Under the pieces are notes generated by a model. The model was not told where the DNA came from. It did no database searches and saw only the letters and a list, made by a program, of their open reading frames with translations. The position numbers were made by a program, and so were the translations under genes. A DNA stretch of 64,000 bases from Pseudoglutamicibacter albus (GTDB taxonomy: Bacteria; Actinomycetota; Actinomycetes; Actinomycetales; Micrococcaceae): positions 248,001 to 312,000 of the forward strand of contig NZ_JAKRCW010000001.1 in assembly GCF_022346425.1 (NCBI RefSeq), written 5' to 3'. Positions 34,692 through 43,272 of this stretch are shown here, in pieces; position 1 is the first letter of the stretch; every line of letters starts with the position of its first letter.

Positions 34692-34728
34692 TCACACTCT
34701 CCTCTTTGACACGACGGGAAGTAAAACT

Positions 34729-35718
34729 ATGAAGCGCACTCGCGTAGCATCCCTTGCGGCAGTAGCCGCGATCGCAGCTCTCGGGCTCTCGGCCTGCTCC
34801 GGTGACGGCTCGGGTAGTGGAGGTTCCGGAGGCTCCGGCGGTGAAAAGAAGAAGGTCGACATCGTCCAGTTCGTAAAGCACCCGTCGCTTGACGCAGCGA
34901 ACAAGGGCTTCCAGAAGGGCCTGAAGGACAACGGTATCGACGCTGAGATCAAGGAATACAACGCACAGGGCGAAGCCGCGAACAACGCCCAGATTGGTTC
35001 CCAGGTCGCAACCAGCAAGTCTGACCTGATCCTCGCTATCGCGACCCCGAGCGCACAGGTGCTCTCGCAGGCAGTCAAGAACCGCCCGATCCTCTTCACC
35101 GCGGTCACTGACCCGGTTGACTCGCAGCTCGTCGATTCGCTTGAGAAACCAGGCAAGAACGTCACCGGAACCTCGGACGCCAACCCGGTCAAGGAACAGC
35201 TCGAACTGCTGAAGCAGATCGACCCAGACGCCAAGAAGATCGGCATCGTCTACTCCTCGGCAGAGCAGAACTCCAAGGTTCAGGTTGACTGGGCTCAAGA
35301 TGCTGCTAGCGAGCTCGGACTGACCGTGGAAACCAAGGCGATCTCCGCGTCCTCCGAGGTATCCCAAGCCGCAAGCTCCATGAACGTTGACGCGTTCTAC
35401 GTGCCAACTGACAACATGGTTGTCGCCTCCCTGGAATCCCTCCTGAAGGTCGCAGAGAACAAGAAGATCCCAGCGATCGCCGCTGAAGGGGATTCCGTCA
35501 AGCGTGGCGCAACCGCAACCGTGGGTATCAACTACGAAAAGCTCGGTGAACAGACCGGCGCGATGGCCGCGAAGGTCCTCAAGGGTGAAGCTAAGCCAGA
35601 AGACATGGCAGTTGAAACCCAGGAGGAATACGACCTCTACGTCAACGAGACCTCCGCAAAGAAGTCCGGCATCGAACTTCCAAAGGAACTCGTAGAGAAG
35701 GCAGCCGAAAAGTACTGA
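34729..35718 (+). CDS. ABC transporter substrate-binding lipoprotein, TrpX-like
   Basis: A 329-residue lipoprotein. The signal peptide ends ALGLSACSG with Cys23, followed by a Gly/Ser linker. The mature part matches the ABC_sub_bind family (VDIVQFVKHPSLDAANKGF near residue 43, then QVATSKSDLILAIATPSAQ, and PILFTAVTDPVDSQLV near residue 123). Members such as streptococcal TrpX bind aromatic amino acids. GGGAAG precedes the ATG. The permease and ATPase follow, separated from it by a hairpin that may raise the binding protein's mRNA level. A CRP-like site lies upstream. The ligand is not known; tryptophan or tyrosine is inferred from family. Confidence 0.88.
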   Translation: MKRTRVASLAAVAAIAALGLSACSGDGSGSGGSGGSGGEKKKVDIVQFVKHPSLDAANKGFQKGLKDNGIDAEIKEYNAQGEAANNAQIGSQVATSKSDLILAIATPSAQVLSQAVKNRPILFTAVTDPVDSQLVDSLEKPGKNVTGTSDANPVKEQLELLKQIDPDAKKIGIVYSSAEQNSKVQVDWAQDAASELGLTVETKAISASSEVSQAASSMNVDAFYVPTDNMVVASLESLLKVAENKKIPAIAAEGDSVKRGATATVGINYEKLGEQTGAMAAKVLKGEAKPEDMAVETQEEYDLYVNETSAKKSGIELPKELVEKAAEKY

Positions 35719-35787
35719 TCCCCTCCACGGATCACACACCCTGACGTGAAGCTCGGCCCGCCCACCTAACTTCACTGAAGACAACAG

Positions 35788-35827
35788 CGGCGGTGCAGGG
35801 AGCAGTACACAGCCCTCTGCACCGCCG
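35788..35827 (+). promoter_or_regulatory. Hairpin between the TrpX- and TrpY-type genes
   Basis: CGGCGGTGCAG pairs with CTGCACCGCCG, extended by AGGG/CCCT with a bulge. No T tract follows, so it is more likely an mRNA-stabilising or partial attenuation structure than a full terminator. Confidence 0.6.
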
Positions 35828-35866
35828 AACTGTGAGAACATCACCACGCACGCAGGAGCACACACC

Positions 35867-36862
35867 ATGTTTTTCAGCGACATGCTGGAGCAGATGCCTT
35901 CCGCAATGGAGCTCGGACTGATCTATGCCATCGCAGCCCTCGGGGTCTACCTGACCTTTCGCGTCCTCGGTTTCCCTGACCTGACCGTCGACGGTTCCTT
36001 CACTACCGGCGGCGCCACCGCGGCAACCGCCATCGTTGCTGGCATGCCGCCGTGGCTCGCGATGGTCATGGCGTTCTGCGCTGGCGCTATCGCGGGCGCT
36101 TTGACCGGCATTCTGCACACCAAAGGTAAGATCGACGGCCTTCTCGCGTCCATCATCATGATGATCGCGCTGTACTCGATCAACCTGCACATCATGGACA
36201 ACTCGGCCGCCAAGCCGCTCCTCGGTGAAGAAACCATCCTGACCCCGCTCGAAGAAAACGGCCTGCTGCGTGACGACTGGGGAGGGTCCGGCCTGATGCT
36301 CCTCGGTGTTTTGGGGATCTCGTTCCTGCTCATCTGGTTCCTGCACACCCGCACGGGTCTCGCGTTGCGTGCAACCGGTAACAACAGCCAGATGGCAACC
36401 TCGTTCCGCGTCAACACGGACAACCAGAAGATCCTAGGGCTTGCGATCTCCAACGGCCTGGTCGCGGTCTCAGGCTCGATGCTCGCCCAGTACCAGGCGA
36501 TCGCGGACGCGACGATGGGTATCGGCTTGATCGTGATCGGCCTGGCTTCCGTGATTGTTGGCCAGGCGATCTTCGGTCAGCGTCGCGTATGGCAAGCGGT
36601 GCTCGCGTGTGTTGCAGGTGCGATCATCTACCGTCTGGTTCTGCAGATCGCGCTCGGTGCCGGCTTGCCGTCCTCGGACATGAAGCTCGCCTCTGCGGTG
36701 CTCGTGGTGGTCGCACTGCTGCTGCCGCGGCTTGAGATTTTCAAGAAGCTCAAGGCACGTAAGATGCGCCGCGAACAAGCCGAGGTCGAATCCGGCCTCC
36801 CAGACGATACAGACACCCACGCCGATGCCGCGGGCACTGCACGCGCAGACGCTCAGGCATAA
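35867..36862 (+). CDS. ABC transporter permease, TrpY-like
   Basis: A 331-residue permease of the branched-chain/ribose type (BPD_transp_2), with about eight to nine hydrophobic segments. The segment RVLGFPDLTVDGSFTTGGA (about residues 32-50) is a hallmark of the TrpY/putative tryptophan permease group, and LLASIIMMIALYSINLHIM follows near residue 87. The C-terminal 45 residues are a charged cytoplasmic tail. A GCAGGAG site precedes the ATG. The gene lies 148 nt after the binding protein and 10 nt before the ATPase. It forms the membrane channel of the same importer. Confidence 0.9.
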   Translation: MFFSDMLEQMPSAMELGLIYAIAALGVYLTFRVLGFPDLTVDGSFTTGGATAATAIVAGMPPWLAMVMAFCAGAIAGALTGILHTKGKIDGLLASIIMMIALYSINLHIMDNSAAKPLLGEETILTPLEENGLLRDDWGGSGLMLLGVLGISFLLIWFLHTRTGLALRATGNNSQMATSFRVNTDNQKILGLAISNGLVAVSGSMLAQYQAIADATMGIGLIVIGLASVIVGQAIFGQRRVWQAVLACVAGAIIYRLVLQIALGAGLPSSDMKLASAVLVVVALLLPRLEIFKKLKARKMRREQAEVESGLPDDTDTHADAAGTARADAQA

Positions 36863-36872
36863 GGAGAGAAAC

Positions 36873-37661
36873 ATGCTTGAAATTCAGAACCTCTCCCGCA
36901 CGTTCTTCCCGGGAACCGTCAACGAACGTAAAGCCCTGCGCAACATCAACCTGACCCTCAAGAACGGTGACTTCGTGACCGTGATCGGTTCCAACGGTGC
37001 AGGGAAGTCGACGCTGTTGAATATGATCGGCGGGCGCTTGCGCCCCGACACCGGCAAGGTTGTGATCAACGGCAAGGACGTCACCAAGATCAAGGAGCAC
37101 AAACGGGCCTTGTGGGTTTCGCGGGTGTTCCAGGACCCGATGGCCGGAACCGCCCCGGAGCTCACGATCGAAGAGAACCTCTCGGTCGCGGTCTCCCGCG
37201 TTCGCAACCGCGGGCTACAGTTGGCGGTATCCGGTAAGGACCGCGCACAGTTTAGGACCGCGTTGGAAACTCTCGAGCTCGGCCTCGAGAACCGCATGAG
37301 GACCCCGGTCGGGCTGCTGTCCGGTGGTCAGCGTCAGGCTCTCAGCCTGCTCATGGCGACCATGACGCATCCGCAGATCCTACTGCTGGATGAGCACACC
37401 GCGGCACTGGATCCGCAGCGTGCGGCGCTCGTATCGCGCCTGACAGGCGAAATCGTGGAACGCGATCAGCTCACCACACTCATGGTGACCCACAACATGG
37501 AACAAGCAATCCAGTTGGGCAACAGGCTGATCATGATGCACGACGGCCAGATCATCCTCGAACTCGACGGCGAAGCCAAGAAGAACGCAACCGTCTCCAG
37601 CCTGCTCGCAGAGTTCGACAAGATCGGTGGAGAACTTTCCGACCGCGCGCTGCTTGCCTAA
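36873..37661 (+). CDS. ABC transporter ATPase, TrpZ-like
   Basis: The ATG at 36873, preceded by AAGGAG, gives 262 residues; a longer frame into the permease gene is an artefact. Walker A is GSNGAGKST (about residues 41-49), the signature LLSGGQRQALSLL (about 148-160), Walker B ILLLDEHTAALD (about 169-180) and the switch His in VTHNMEQA. The DEHTAALDP variant is typical of the TrpZ group and differs from the usual DEPT. It energises the TrpX/TrpY-type importer upstream and closes the operon. Confidence 0.92.
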   Translation: MLEIQNLSRTFFPGTVNERKALRNINLTLKNGDFVTVIGSNGAGKSTLLNMIGGRLRPDTGKVVINGKDVTKIKEHKRALWVSRVFQDPMAGTAPELTIEENLSVAVSRVRNRGLQLAVSGKDRAQFRTALETLELGLENRMRTPVGLLSGGQRQALSLLMATMTHPQILLLDEHTAALDPQRAALVSRLTGEIVERDQLTTLMVTHNMEQAIQLGNRLIMMHDGQIILELDGEAKKNATVSSLLAEFDKIGGELSDRALLA

Positions 37662-37760
37662 CAACGGACGAGGTGGCGCAGACGAGGCAACTGGCGCGGA
37701 TAGTGCTGTGGTACTTCGCGGATGATGCCGTGGTATTTACTGACCGAGCGTGCGGCGCGG

Positions 37761-37766
37761 TATCTT
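37761..37766 (+). promoter_or_regulatory. -10 element for a likely leaderless cytochrome b-type gene
   Basis: TATCTT ends 7 nt before the ATG at 37774. GAGGAG also lies between, but it is only one base from the ATG, too close for a normal ribosome site. Confidence 0.5.
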
Positions 37767-37773
37767 GAGGAGT

Positions 37774-38700
37774 ATGCCCACACAGTCTGTTAAGCGTGGC
37801 CAACGCGCGGCCAAGAACCCCGCCATCACCATCGGTGCGCTGGTGCTCGGTGCGATCGTTGTCGTAGCGGTCCTGGTGCTTGCTGCCCGCGGCCTGCGGA
37901 GCCTCGACGCGGTTGAAGAGTTCATTCAACGCTACCCAGGAACCTCTAAGCCGCCGGCGTTCAGCGAGCCAGGGTTCCCGTTGTGGGTGCGTATTACGCA
38001 CTACCTGAACTTCCTATTCATCCTGCTCTTGATGCGTTCGGGCATGCAGAAACGGGCGATCGGCGCACGCAAGCATCCCGCGTACTGGACCCCGAACAAG
38101 CGTGGCGGACGTAAGATCCCGTTCTTGCTGTGGTGGCACCAGTTCGTGGATGTTCTGTGGGTCGCCAACGGCATCGTCTATGTTGTGTTGCTGTTCGCCA
38201 CCGGGCGCTGGGGCCGGATGGTGCCGACCAGTTGGGACGTGTTCCCGAACGCGATTTCCGCTGGCTTGCAGTATCTTTCGCTTGATTGGCCTCTGACTGA
38301 ATCGTGGGCGGCCTATAACTCGCTGCAGCTTTTGGCGTACTTCGTGATCGTGTTCATCGCAGCGCCGCTTGCGATCATCTCCGGCTTGCGGCTTTCCAGT
38401 TTCTGGCCTAAGGATGCTCCACGCTTGAACAAGATCGTCTCAGCCAAGGCTGCGCGCGGTCTGCACTTCCCGGTCATCCTCGTGTTCATTGCCTTCGTGG
38501 TGTTCCATGTGTTCCTCGTGTTCACCACCGGGATGCGGCAGAACCTCAACCACATGTTCGCAGGTACCGCCGATACCTCGTGGGTCGGTTTCTGGGGCTT
38601 CGTGATCTCGACCGTGATCGCCGTCGGCTTGACGGCTGCCGCGACCACGCCGGTTCTGCGGCCGATCGCCGCAACCCACGGCAAAGTCACGACGCGTTAG
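37774..38700 (+). CDS. Cytochrome b561/b6-like membrane protein
   Basis: The ATG at 37774 (308 residues) is chosen over 37750 because of the -10 element. After one N-terminal membrane segment (about residues 17-38) come four core segments. They contain the His-bearing stretches VRITHYLNFLFILLL (about residues 71-85), LLWWHQFVDVLWVAN (about 118-132) and LHFPVILVFIAFVVFHVFLVF (about 229-249), which could bind two b hemes as in hydrogenase- or formate dehydrogenase-type cytochromes b. The partner is often a molybdopterin oxidoreductase, but none is present in the window. The stop overlaps that of the convergent HAD gene. Confidence 0.8.
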   Translation: MPTQSVKRGQRAAKNPAITIGALVLGAIVVVAVLVLAARGLRSLDAVEEFIQRYPGTSKPPAFSEPGFPLWVRITHYLNFLFILLLMRSGMQKRAIGARKHPAYWTPNKRGGRKIPFLLWWHQFVDVLWVANGIVYVVLLFATGRWGRMVPTSWDVFPNAISAGLQYLSLDWPLTESWAAYNSLQLLAYFVIVFIAAPLAIISGLRLSSFWPKDAPRLNKIVSAKAARGLHFPVILVFIAFVVFHVFLVFTTGMRQNLNHMFAGTADTSWVGFWGFVISTVIAVGLTAAATTPVLRPIAATHGKVTTR

Positions 38701-39392
38701 TTCGCGGTCGCGTGAACCAACGCGATGATTTCTGCAAGCCGCGCAGGCGTCATACCGGTGAGGGTTTCGCGGATGATGAGCCCGTCGCGTCCGGTGATCG
38801 CCGCGGTGTGTGGGATGCCGAGGGTCGCCAGCCCCGCGTTGACGGCGGAGGTTGTTCCGGGTGTTGAGTCTTCGATCGCGATGACCCGCTCTGCAGGTAG
38901 CTCTAGCCCCGTGGCTTCACGCAGCAAGCGTAGGCCCTGAAGGTAGGGTTCAGGTTCTGGCTTGTGCGGATGCACCGTGTCTCCCGTGACTATCGCCTGG
39001 AAGGGGTTGTGTCCCAGCACCTCGATGAAAGCGCTCGAAAGAGGCGTCTCAGACATCGTGACCAGCGCTTGCGGAACACCCGCCTCGCTCAGCGCCTCAA
39101 GCAGTTCGCGGGCGCCTGGCCGCCACGGGATGCCGTGTTCACGCACACCGGCGGCAACTTCGGTGATGAGGTGGTCGATGATCTGGCGAACAGACAAATC
39201 GAGCCCGGCCTGCCGCATCTTCTCAGCCGCAACCGGTAGGGAAGCCCCTACGAAATCTTCGACGTCCTGTTGCGTCCACGGGGCGCCCGCCCGCTGCATC
39301 AGTGAGATCTCAGCCCGGCCCCACAGTGGATCGGAATCGATGAGGGTTCCGTCCATGTCCCACAAGACTGCCGCTGGTACCTGATTGCTCAC
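38697..39392 (-). CDS. HAD family hydrolase (phosphatase, subfamily IA)
   Basis: A 231-residue protein with all four HAD motifs: DMDGTLIDSD near residue 12, VTMSETPLS near 110, KPEPEPYLQG near 143 and IEDSTPGTTSAVNAG near 170. An alpha-helical cap (about residues 20-85) places it with beta-phosphoglucomutase-like phosphatases. Start is GTG 39392. The substrate is probably a small phosphorylated metabolite. Its 3' end overlaps that of the convergent cytochrome b-type gene by 4 nt, so the two share termination space. Confidence 0.9.
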   Translation of the reverse strand: MSNQVPAAVLWDMDGTLIDSDPLWGRAEISLMQRAGAPWTQQDVEDFVGASLPVAAEKMRQAGLDLSVRQIIDHLITEVAAGVREHGIPWRPGARELLEALSEAGVPQALVTMSETPLSSAFIEVLGHNPFQAIVTGDTVHPHKPEPEPYLQGLRLLREATGLELPAERVIAIEDSTPGTTSAVNAGLATLGIPHTAAITGRDGLIIRETLTGMTPARLAEIIALVHATAN

Positions 39393-39499
39393 GTGTCACT
39401 CTCATTCGCGTTCTAGCCGCCGATGCGGTGGTGTGGTTCCCGTTCGGCCTGCCCCAATTCTAGTGAAGGCAAAGCCTATTGGAAGGCCCGGTTAAAGCT

Positions 39500-39536
39500 C
39501 TGCGGGGGTATGGGTTGAATTCCCATACCCCCGCAG
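39500..39536 (-). terminator. Terminator after the subtilase gene
   Basis: A 15-bp perfect stem (39500-39514 with 39522-39536) and 7-nt loop. On the minus strand it is followed by AGCTTTAACC. It lies about 90 nt past the subtilase stop. Confidence 0.75.
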
Positions 39537-39623
39537 TCAGTGGTGGCCAAGCGCTAGTTCACGTTCGTGATCCCTATGCGCTGATGCGCCAGCGTTCTCT
39601 TGCCAATGATTCAGTGCAAGTGG

Positions 39624-42600
39624 TTACTTGCCTGGGATCACCTGTGCGCGAGAACCCTTCTGCTTGTCGTTGCCACCCTTGAGGTTGCCGGTGCGGTTGT
39701 TCAGGTGCAGAACCAGGAGATCCTTGGCTGCGTCATTGACCAGAACTGGTGCGGCCGAGCCCTGAACCGAGGTGACGAGCAGGCCGTCGGTGCGGTTAGC
39801 GATAGCTGGCTTGGTTGCATCGAACTCGATCCAGTCGGTCTCATCAACCGCGGCGAGGCGGCCGTCCTCGTCAACGTTGTAACGGGACCACGAGCTGACC
39901 TTGTAACGCAGCTTTGAGGCCTCGTCCTTGGTGAGTCCAAGTTCCTTGAGGGCTACCGGGAATACTGCAACGTTCGAATCGAAGGTTGCTGGGTCCTGGT
40001 TACCAACGAGGTCATTGACTGGACGCAGGTCTATGTCCTTACCGGTGTCCGAGTGGACGGTAGCTACGAGGTCCAGATCGAGCGTGTTGATACGAGTGTT
40101 GAACATCTCGTAGTCAGCCTTGCCGTCACCGTCGATGTCGAGCTCGATGTTGAACTCGGTAGCGGTGGACATGCGTGCCCAGTTGCCCCACGTGGAGATA
40201 CCGATACCCAAGACCGCGTCATCCAAACCGGTGACTGGTGCGGTCGTGGTTGCACCTACGTACTGCAGGTCCATTTCGCGGCCGCCTGGAACCTTGTCGA
40301 GCTCCTTGCCCTGTCGGTCAGAGGTTGCACCGAGTTCGAGGAGCGCTGCCTTCGAGATGAAGGCCTCGTTGCGGGAGCCGGAGTCGGCGTCTGCGCCGCG
40401 GAAGCGGACGGTGCCGCGGTCGCCGCGTACCTTGGCCAGCTGAGCGGTAGCGTTACCGGCTGGCTTAGGTGCCGAGGTGACAGGGACGCGCAGGGTTGGC
40501 TGGGTCGAGGAGGTGAACTCGACGCGGCCGGTGGTGTCTGCCACGTATGCACGTGGCAGGTCCATCTGCATCGCGTCCATGGTTGGGTCCATGGTGCGGG
40601 TCATCGCGTTCTTATCGAAGGACACGGTGACCTTGACGTGTGCGACGCCCTTGGAAGGAACCGAGACGCGGTCCTTATCGAGGGAAACCTTGACACCCTT
40701 CTGCTGGGTTGCGCCCTTGTAGGCGACGTTGTAGGTCTGCGCACGGGTGGTCAGGTTGCGCACCTCGATCGTCTTGGTGACGGAATCGGTGTCCTTCACA
40801 ACCTCAACTACCCCGAAGTTCGCGGAGACGAGGTCCTTGCGGTCCTTGTCGTAAGCGATGACCGGGGTCTTCAACGCAGCATCAGCCATGACACGGCCGG
40901 AACCAACACGGTTAGGGCTGTAGATGTTCTTGCCCTTCTTGATGTCGGCTGCCGCGGTGTTCATCACGATGTTCTTGATCTCGGTTGGGCTGTAGTTGCC
41001 GTTAGCCGCGACCAGCGCAGCAACACCTGCGGTGTATGGGGTAGCCATCGAGGTACCGGTCATGGTCAGAGCGCCGTTACCCATCGCGACACCTGCGGAA
41101 GGAATCGAGGTACCTGGTGCTGCAATGTCTGGCTTCACAACGGAATCCGAGCCGTGCAGACCACGCGAAGAGGACGCAGCCAGGGTGTCGAGAGCGTTCG
41201 TGTTGATCGACATCGAAGACGTCTTATCAGGATCAACGGTGACCTCGAGCTCGCCCTTCTTAGCGGCATCGAGCAGAGCCTCGGAGCCGGACTTAGTCAG
41301 CTGAACGCCTGGGATCTTCGAGTTACCGGCGATACCGGCGGAGAAGACTTCGTTAGGGGCGTCCAAGACAATGCCTTTAGCTCCTGCGGCGGTTGCGTTG
41401 TCGAAGCGGGCCTTGGAGCCGCATTCGAAGGTCTCACCAGTTGGGTCATCCGACCAGTGCAACCATACCCACTTGCCCTTCAGTGAATCATCGCCGGTGA
41501 GCGCGGAGCAACCGGTGGTCTTAGGGCCGGCCTTAGGGACGACAACCTGACCGGACTCTGGCTTCTCCCATGGGTAGGAGCCGGAGAGCTGGCCTGGGTA
41601 GTCCTTAGCGAGGTTCTTAGGCTTGGTCACAGTGATCGCGTCAGCCGCGGCCTGAGAACCCACCGAGTTAGCGACGGTGAGAGCGGATGCGGCAACGCCT
41701 GGCGCGCCACCGATGTCGGTGATGTCGCCGGAGTTACCGGAAGCGATGACGGTCAGGATGCCTTGATCGGTGAGCGCGTTGACCATGTCTGCTTCAGGGT
41801 CATCGGCCGGGCTGTTGGTCGAGCCCAGCGACATGTTGACGATCTGTGCACGGTCAGAGAAGTCGCCGTCGCCGTTCGGGTCGAGCACGCGGTCGAGTGC
41901 CTCGCCGACAACGTTGGTCGAGCCTTCGCAACCGAACACACGCAGGCCAACGATGCCGGCTTCCGGAGCGGCGCCCGGGCCGATGCGCATAGCGTTGACG
42001 AGGTCATCGTTGAGGGACTGGTAGTCGCCGCGGAAGGTCTTGCCGTCCTTATCGACGCCGTAGCCGGCAGCGGTTCCCGCTACGTGGGTTCCGTGGCCGC
42101 CGATTTCGCAGTCAAGCGGGTTGGAGTCTGGCTGAGGCCAGGAGAAGAAAGAAGCCGCGTTATAGTCATCGCCAACGAGGTCCCAGCCGCCCTTGTACTT
42201 CTTAGGGTCGTAGAGGCCGGACTTCGCGGATGGCATGTCGTTGGAAGCCTTAGCTTCCTTGTAGGCTTCCTTGGTGCCTGGGCCACCGAAAGCTGCGTGG
42301 GTGTAGTCCACGCCGGAGTCGATGACAGCGATCGTGACACCCTTACCGGTCTGGTGCTGTGCCGCCCAAGCCTGGACTGCGCCGGTGTCGATGACGGTGC
42401 CCTTGTTTTCACGGGTCTTCGGGATGATCGCGGAGATCTTCACGACGTCGTCACGCTTTGCGAGATCACGCAGACGGCTCGCTTCACCCTGGAGGGCTAC
42501 ACCTGGCAGAGCGTTCGTGGTCTTGTAGAGGACCTTGGACTGGGACTGCTGTGCAGCCGAATCAGCCTTGGACTGGATTTCCTTGCGGACCTGGCGGACC

Positions 42601-42947
42601 TTAGCAACGTTCTTGACAGGGCGCTTCTTGCCGGTACGAACCTGGACTGGCTGGGAGAGTTCGTAAGCACCCTTGCCAGTGAACTGAACGTAGACGGAAG
42701 CCTGACCTTCCATGTCGGCCAGTGAGCCCTGGATCTTCAGCTTGGCCAGCTTGTCTAGGTCAAGGTCAGAAGGCTTGAGCTTATTCTTATCTACCTTGTC
42801 CTTGCTCTGGCTGAGCGAGTCTGATTTGGCTGCTGGGTTCATAAATGACGATGCGTTAGCGGCTGGGATTGACCCCATAGTTAACGCAGCACCCACAGCC
42901 AGCGCGGCGGCACCGCGTGCAACGCGGCGCGTTTTGCTGTTTTTCAA
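39624..42947 (-). CDS. Secreted S8 family serine peptidase (subtilase)
   Basis: A 1107-residue secreted protease. The TTG start follows GAGGAG at 5-7 nt. A signal peptide (residues 1-32) ends near AANASS. The catalytic triad is D210 (AVIDSGVDYTH), H285 (GGHGTHVAGTAAG) and S633 (TMTGTSMATPY), with N-terminal propeptide residues about 40-190. The long gap between His and Ser contains a protease-associated (PA) domain around residues 470-590. The 450 residues after the catalytic domain look like two beta-rich (fibronectin- or C5a-peptidase-like) modules. No LPXTG or membrane anchor is seen, so the product is released. The upstream region has a TTGACA box and a CRP-like site. Confidence 0.93.
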   Translation of the reverse strand: MKNSKTRRVARGAAALAVGAALTMGSIPAANASSFMNPAAKSDSLSQSKDKVDKNKLKPSDLDLDKLAKLKIQGSLADMEGQASVYVQFTGKGAYELSQPVQVRTGKKRPVKNVAKVRQVRKEIQSKADSAAQQSQSKVLYKTTNALPGVALQGEASRLRDLAKRDDVVKISAIIPKTRENKGTVIDTGAVQAWAAQHQTGKGVTIAVIDSGVDYTHAAFGGPGTKEAYKEAKASNDMPSAKSGLYDPKKYKGGWDLVGDDYNAASFFSWPQPDSNPLDCEIGGHGTHVAGTAAGYGVDKDGKTFRGDYQSLNDDLVNAMRIGPGAAPEAGIVGLRVFGCEGSTNVVGEALDRVLDPNGDGDFSDRAQIVNMSLGSTNSPADDPEADMVNALTDQGILTVIASGNSGDITDIGGAPGVAASALTVANSVGSQAAADAITVTKPKNLAKDYPGQLSGSYPWEKPESGQVVVPKAGPKTTGCSALTGDDSLKGKWVWLHWSDDPTGETFECGSKARFDNATAAGAKGIVLDAPNEVFSAGIAGNSKIPGVQLTKSGSEALLDAAKKGELEVTVDPDKTSSMSINTNALDTLAASSSRGLHGSDSVVKPDIAAPGTSIPSAGVAMGNGALTMTGTSMATPYTAGVAALVAANGNYSPTEIKNIVMNTAAADIKKGKNIYSPNRVGSGRVMADAALKTPVIAYDKDRKDLVSANFGVVEVVKDTDSVTKTIEVRNLTTRAQTYNVAYKGATQQKGVKVSLDKDRVSVPSKGVAHVKVTVSFDKNAMTRTMDPTMDAMQMDLPRAYVADTTGRVEFTSSTQPTLRVPVTSAPKPAGNATAQLAKVRGDRGTVRFRGADADSGSRNEAFISKAALLELGATSDRQGKELDKVPGGREMDLQYVGATTTAPVTGLDDAVLGIGISTWGNWARMSTATEFNIELDIDGDGKADYEMFNTRINTLDLDLVATVHSDTGKDIDLRPVNDLVGNQDPATFDSNVAVFPVALKELGLTKDEASKLRYKVSSWSRYNVDEDGRLAAVDETDWIEFDATKPAIANRTDGLLVTSVQGSAAPVLVNDAAKDLLVLHLNNRTGNLKGGNDKQKGSRAQVIPGK

Positions 42948-43018
42948 GAGAGCTCCTCAAGAGTGCTTTGAGTATTGTGAATAGATTTGTGTTGATGGGA
43001 ACAAGGCTGTGAACATCA

Positions 43019-43034
43019 TGTGCGTAATGTCACA
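43019..43034. promoter_or_regulatory. CRP/GlxR-like site in the subtilase leader
   Basis: TGTGCGTAATGTCACA matches TGTGA-N6-TCACA at nine of ten fixed positions. It lies downstream of the likely transcription start, about 75 nt from the start codon, a place where binding would repress. Confidence 0.5.
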
Positions 43035-43046
43035 TCAACACTGATG

Positions 43047-43075
43047 AGATTTCTCTAAACCGCGAGTAATGTCAA
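43047..43075 (-). promoter_or_regulatory. Candidate promoter of the subtilase gene
   Basis: On the minus strand TTGACA (43075-43070) is followed after 17 nt by AAATCT (43052-43047). The -35 box is perfect and the -10 is weak, suggesting that an activator or other control is involved. Confidence 0.4.
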
Positions 43076-43153
43076 GGCGAATTTATGATTCTATGCAAAG
43101 GCTATGAAAAGGCTGTGGTGTAGCCAAGATAGTTTACGTGTCACTTTTATCAA

Positions 43154-43205
43154 AAACCCCGACTTTCCAGGTTTTTGCCTGTGAAGCCTGAGAAAGCCGG
43201 GGTTT
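43154..43205 (-). terminator. Terminator after the PdxK-type gene
   Basis: Arms 43154-43167 and 43192-43205 pair with one mismatch, with an inner CAGG/CCTG pair. Read on the minus strand the stem ends in GGGGTTTTTG, a proper T tract, 68 nt past the stop. Confidence 0.8.
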
Positions 43206-43206
43206 A

Positions 43207-43218
43207 TTCGTATACGAA
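43207..43218. repeat. Perfect 12-bp palindrome next to the terminator
   Basis: TTCGTATACGAA is a perfect palindrome located between the PdxK-type stop codon and its terminator. No role is evident. Confidence 0.5.
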
Positions 43219-43272
43219 ATGTTGCAAGAACTTTTTGCTCACAAACAGCTCCCGCACAGCCTCGTATTAGAG

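Larger units (their letters stand above)
34345..34728. other. Intergenic region between the aldehyde dehydrogenase and the TrpX-type gene
   Basis: This 384-nt gap starts with degenerate GGCTAG/GCTAGTT words (34350-34410). It then contains a strong terminator (34461-34504), an AT-richer stretch (34530-34670) that probably holds the promoter of the next operon, and a CRP-like site (34676-34691). I see no coding frame in it. Confidence 0.6.
42948..43272. other. Intergenic region between the subtilase and PdxK-type genes
   Basis: This 325-nt AT-rich stretch holds the subtilase promoter with a CRP-like site (43019-43034), a minus-strand TTGACA (43070-43075), a terminator for the PdxK-type gene (43154-43205) and a 12-bp palindrome (43207-43218). 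No coding frame is visible. Confidence 0.65.

Noticed and set aside
40053-41486. A 477-codon plus-strand frame inside the subtilase
   Set aside because: Shadow of the protease; the catalytic Asp, His and Ser motifs are on the minus strand.
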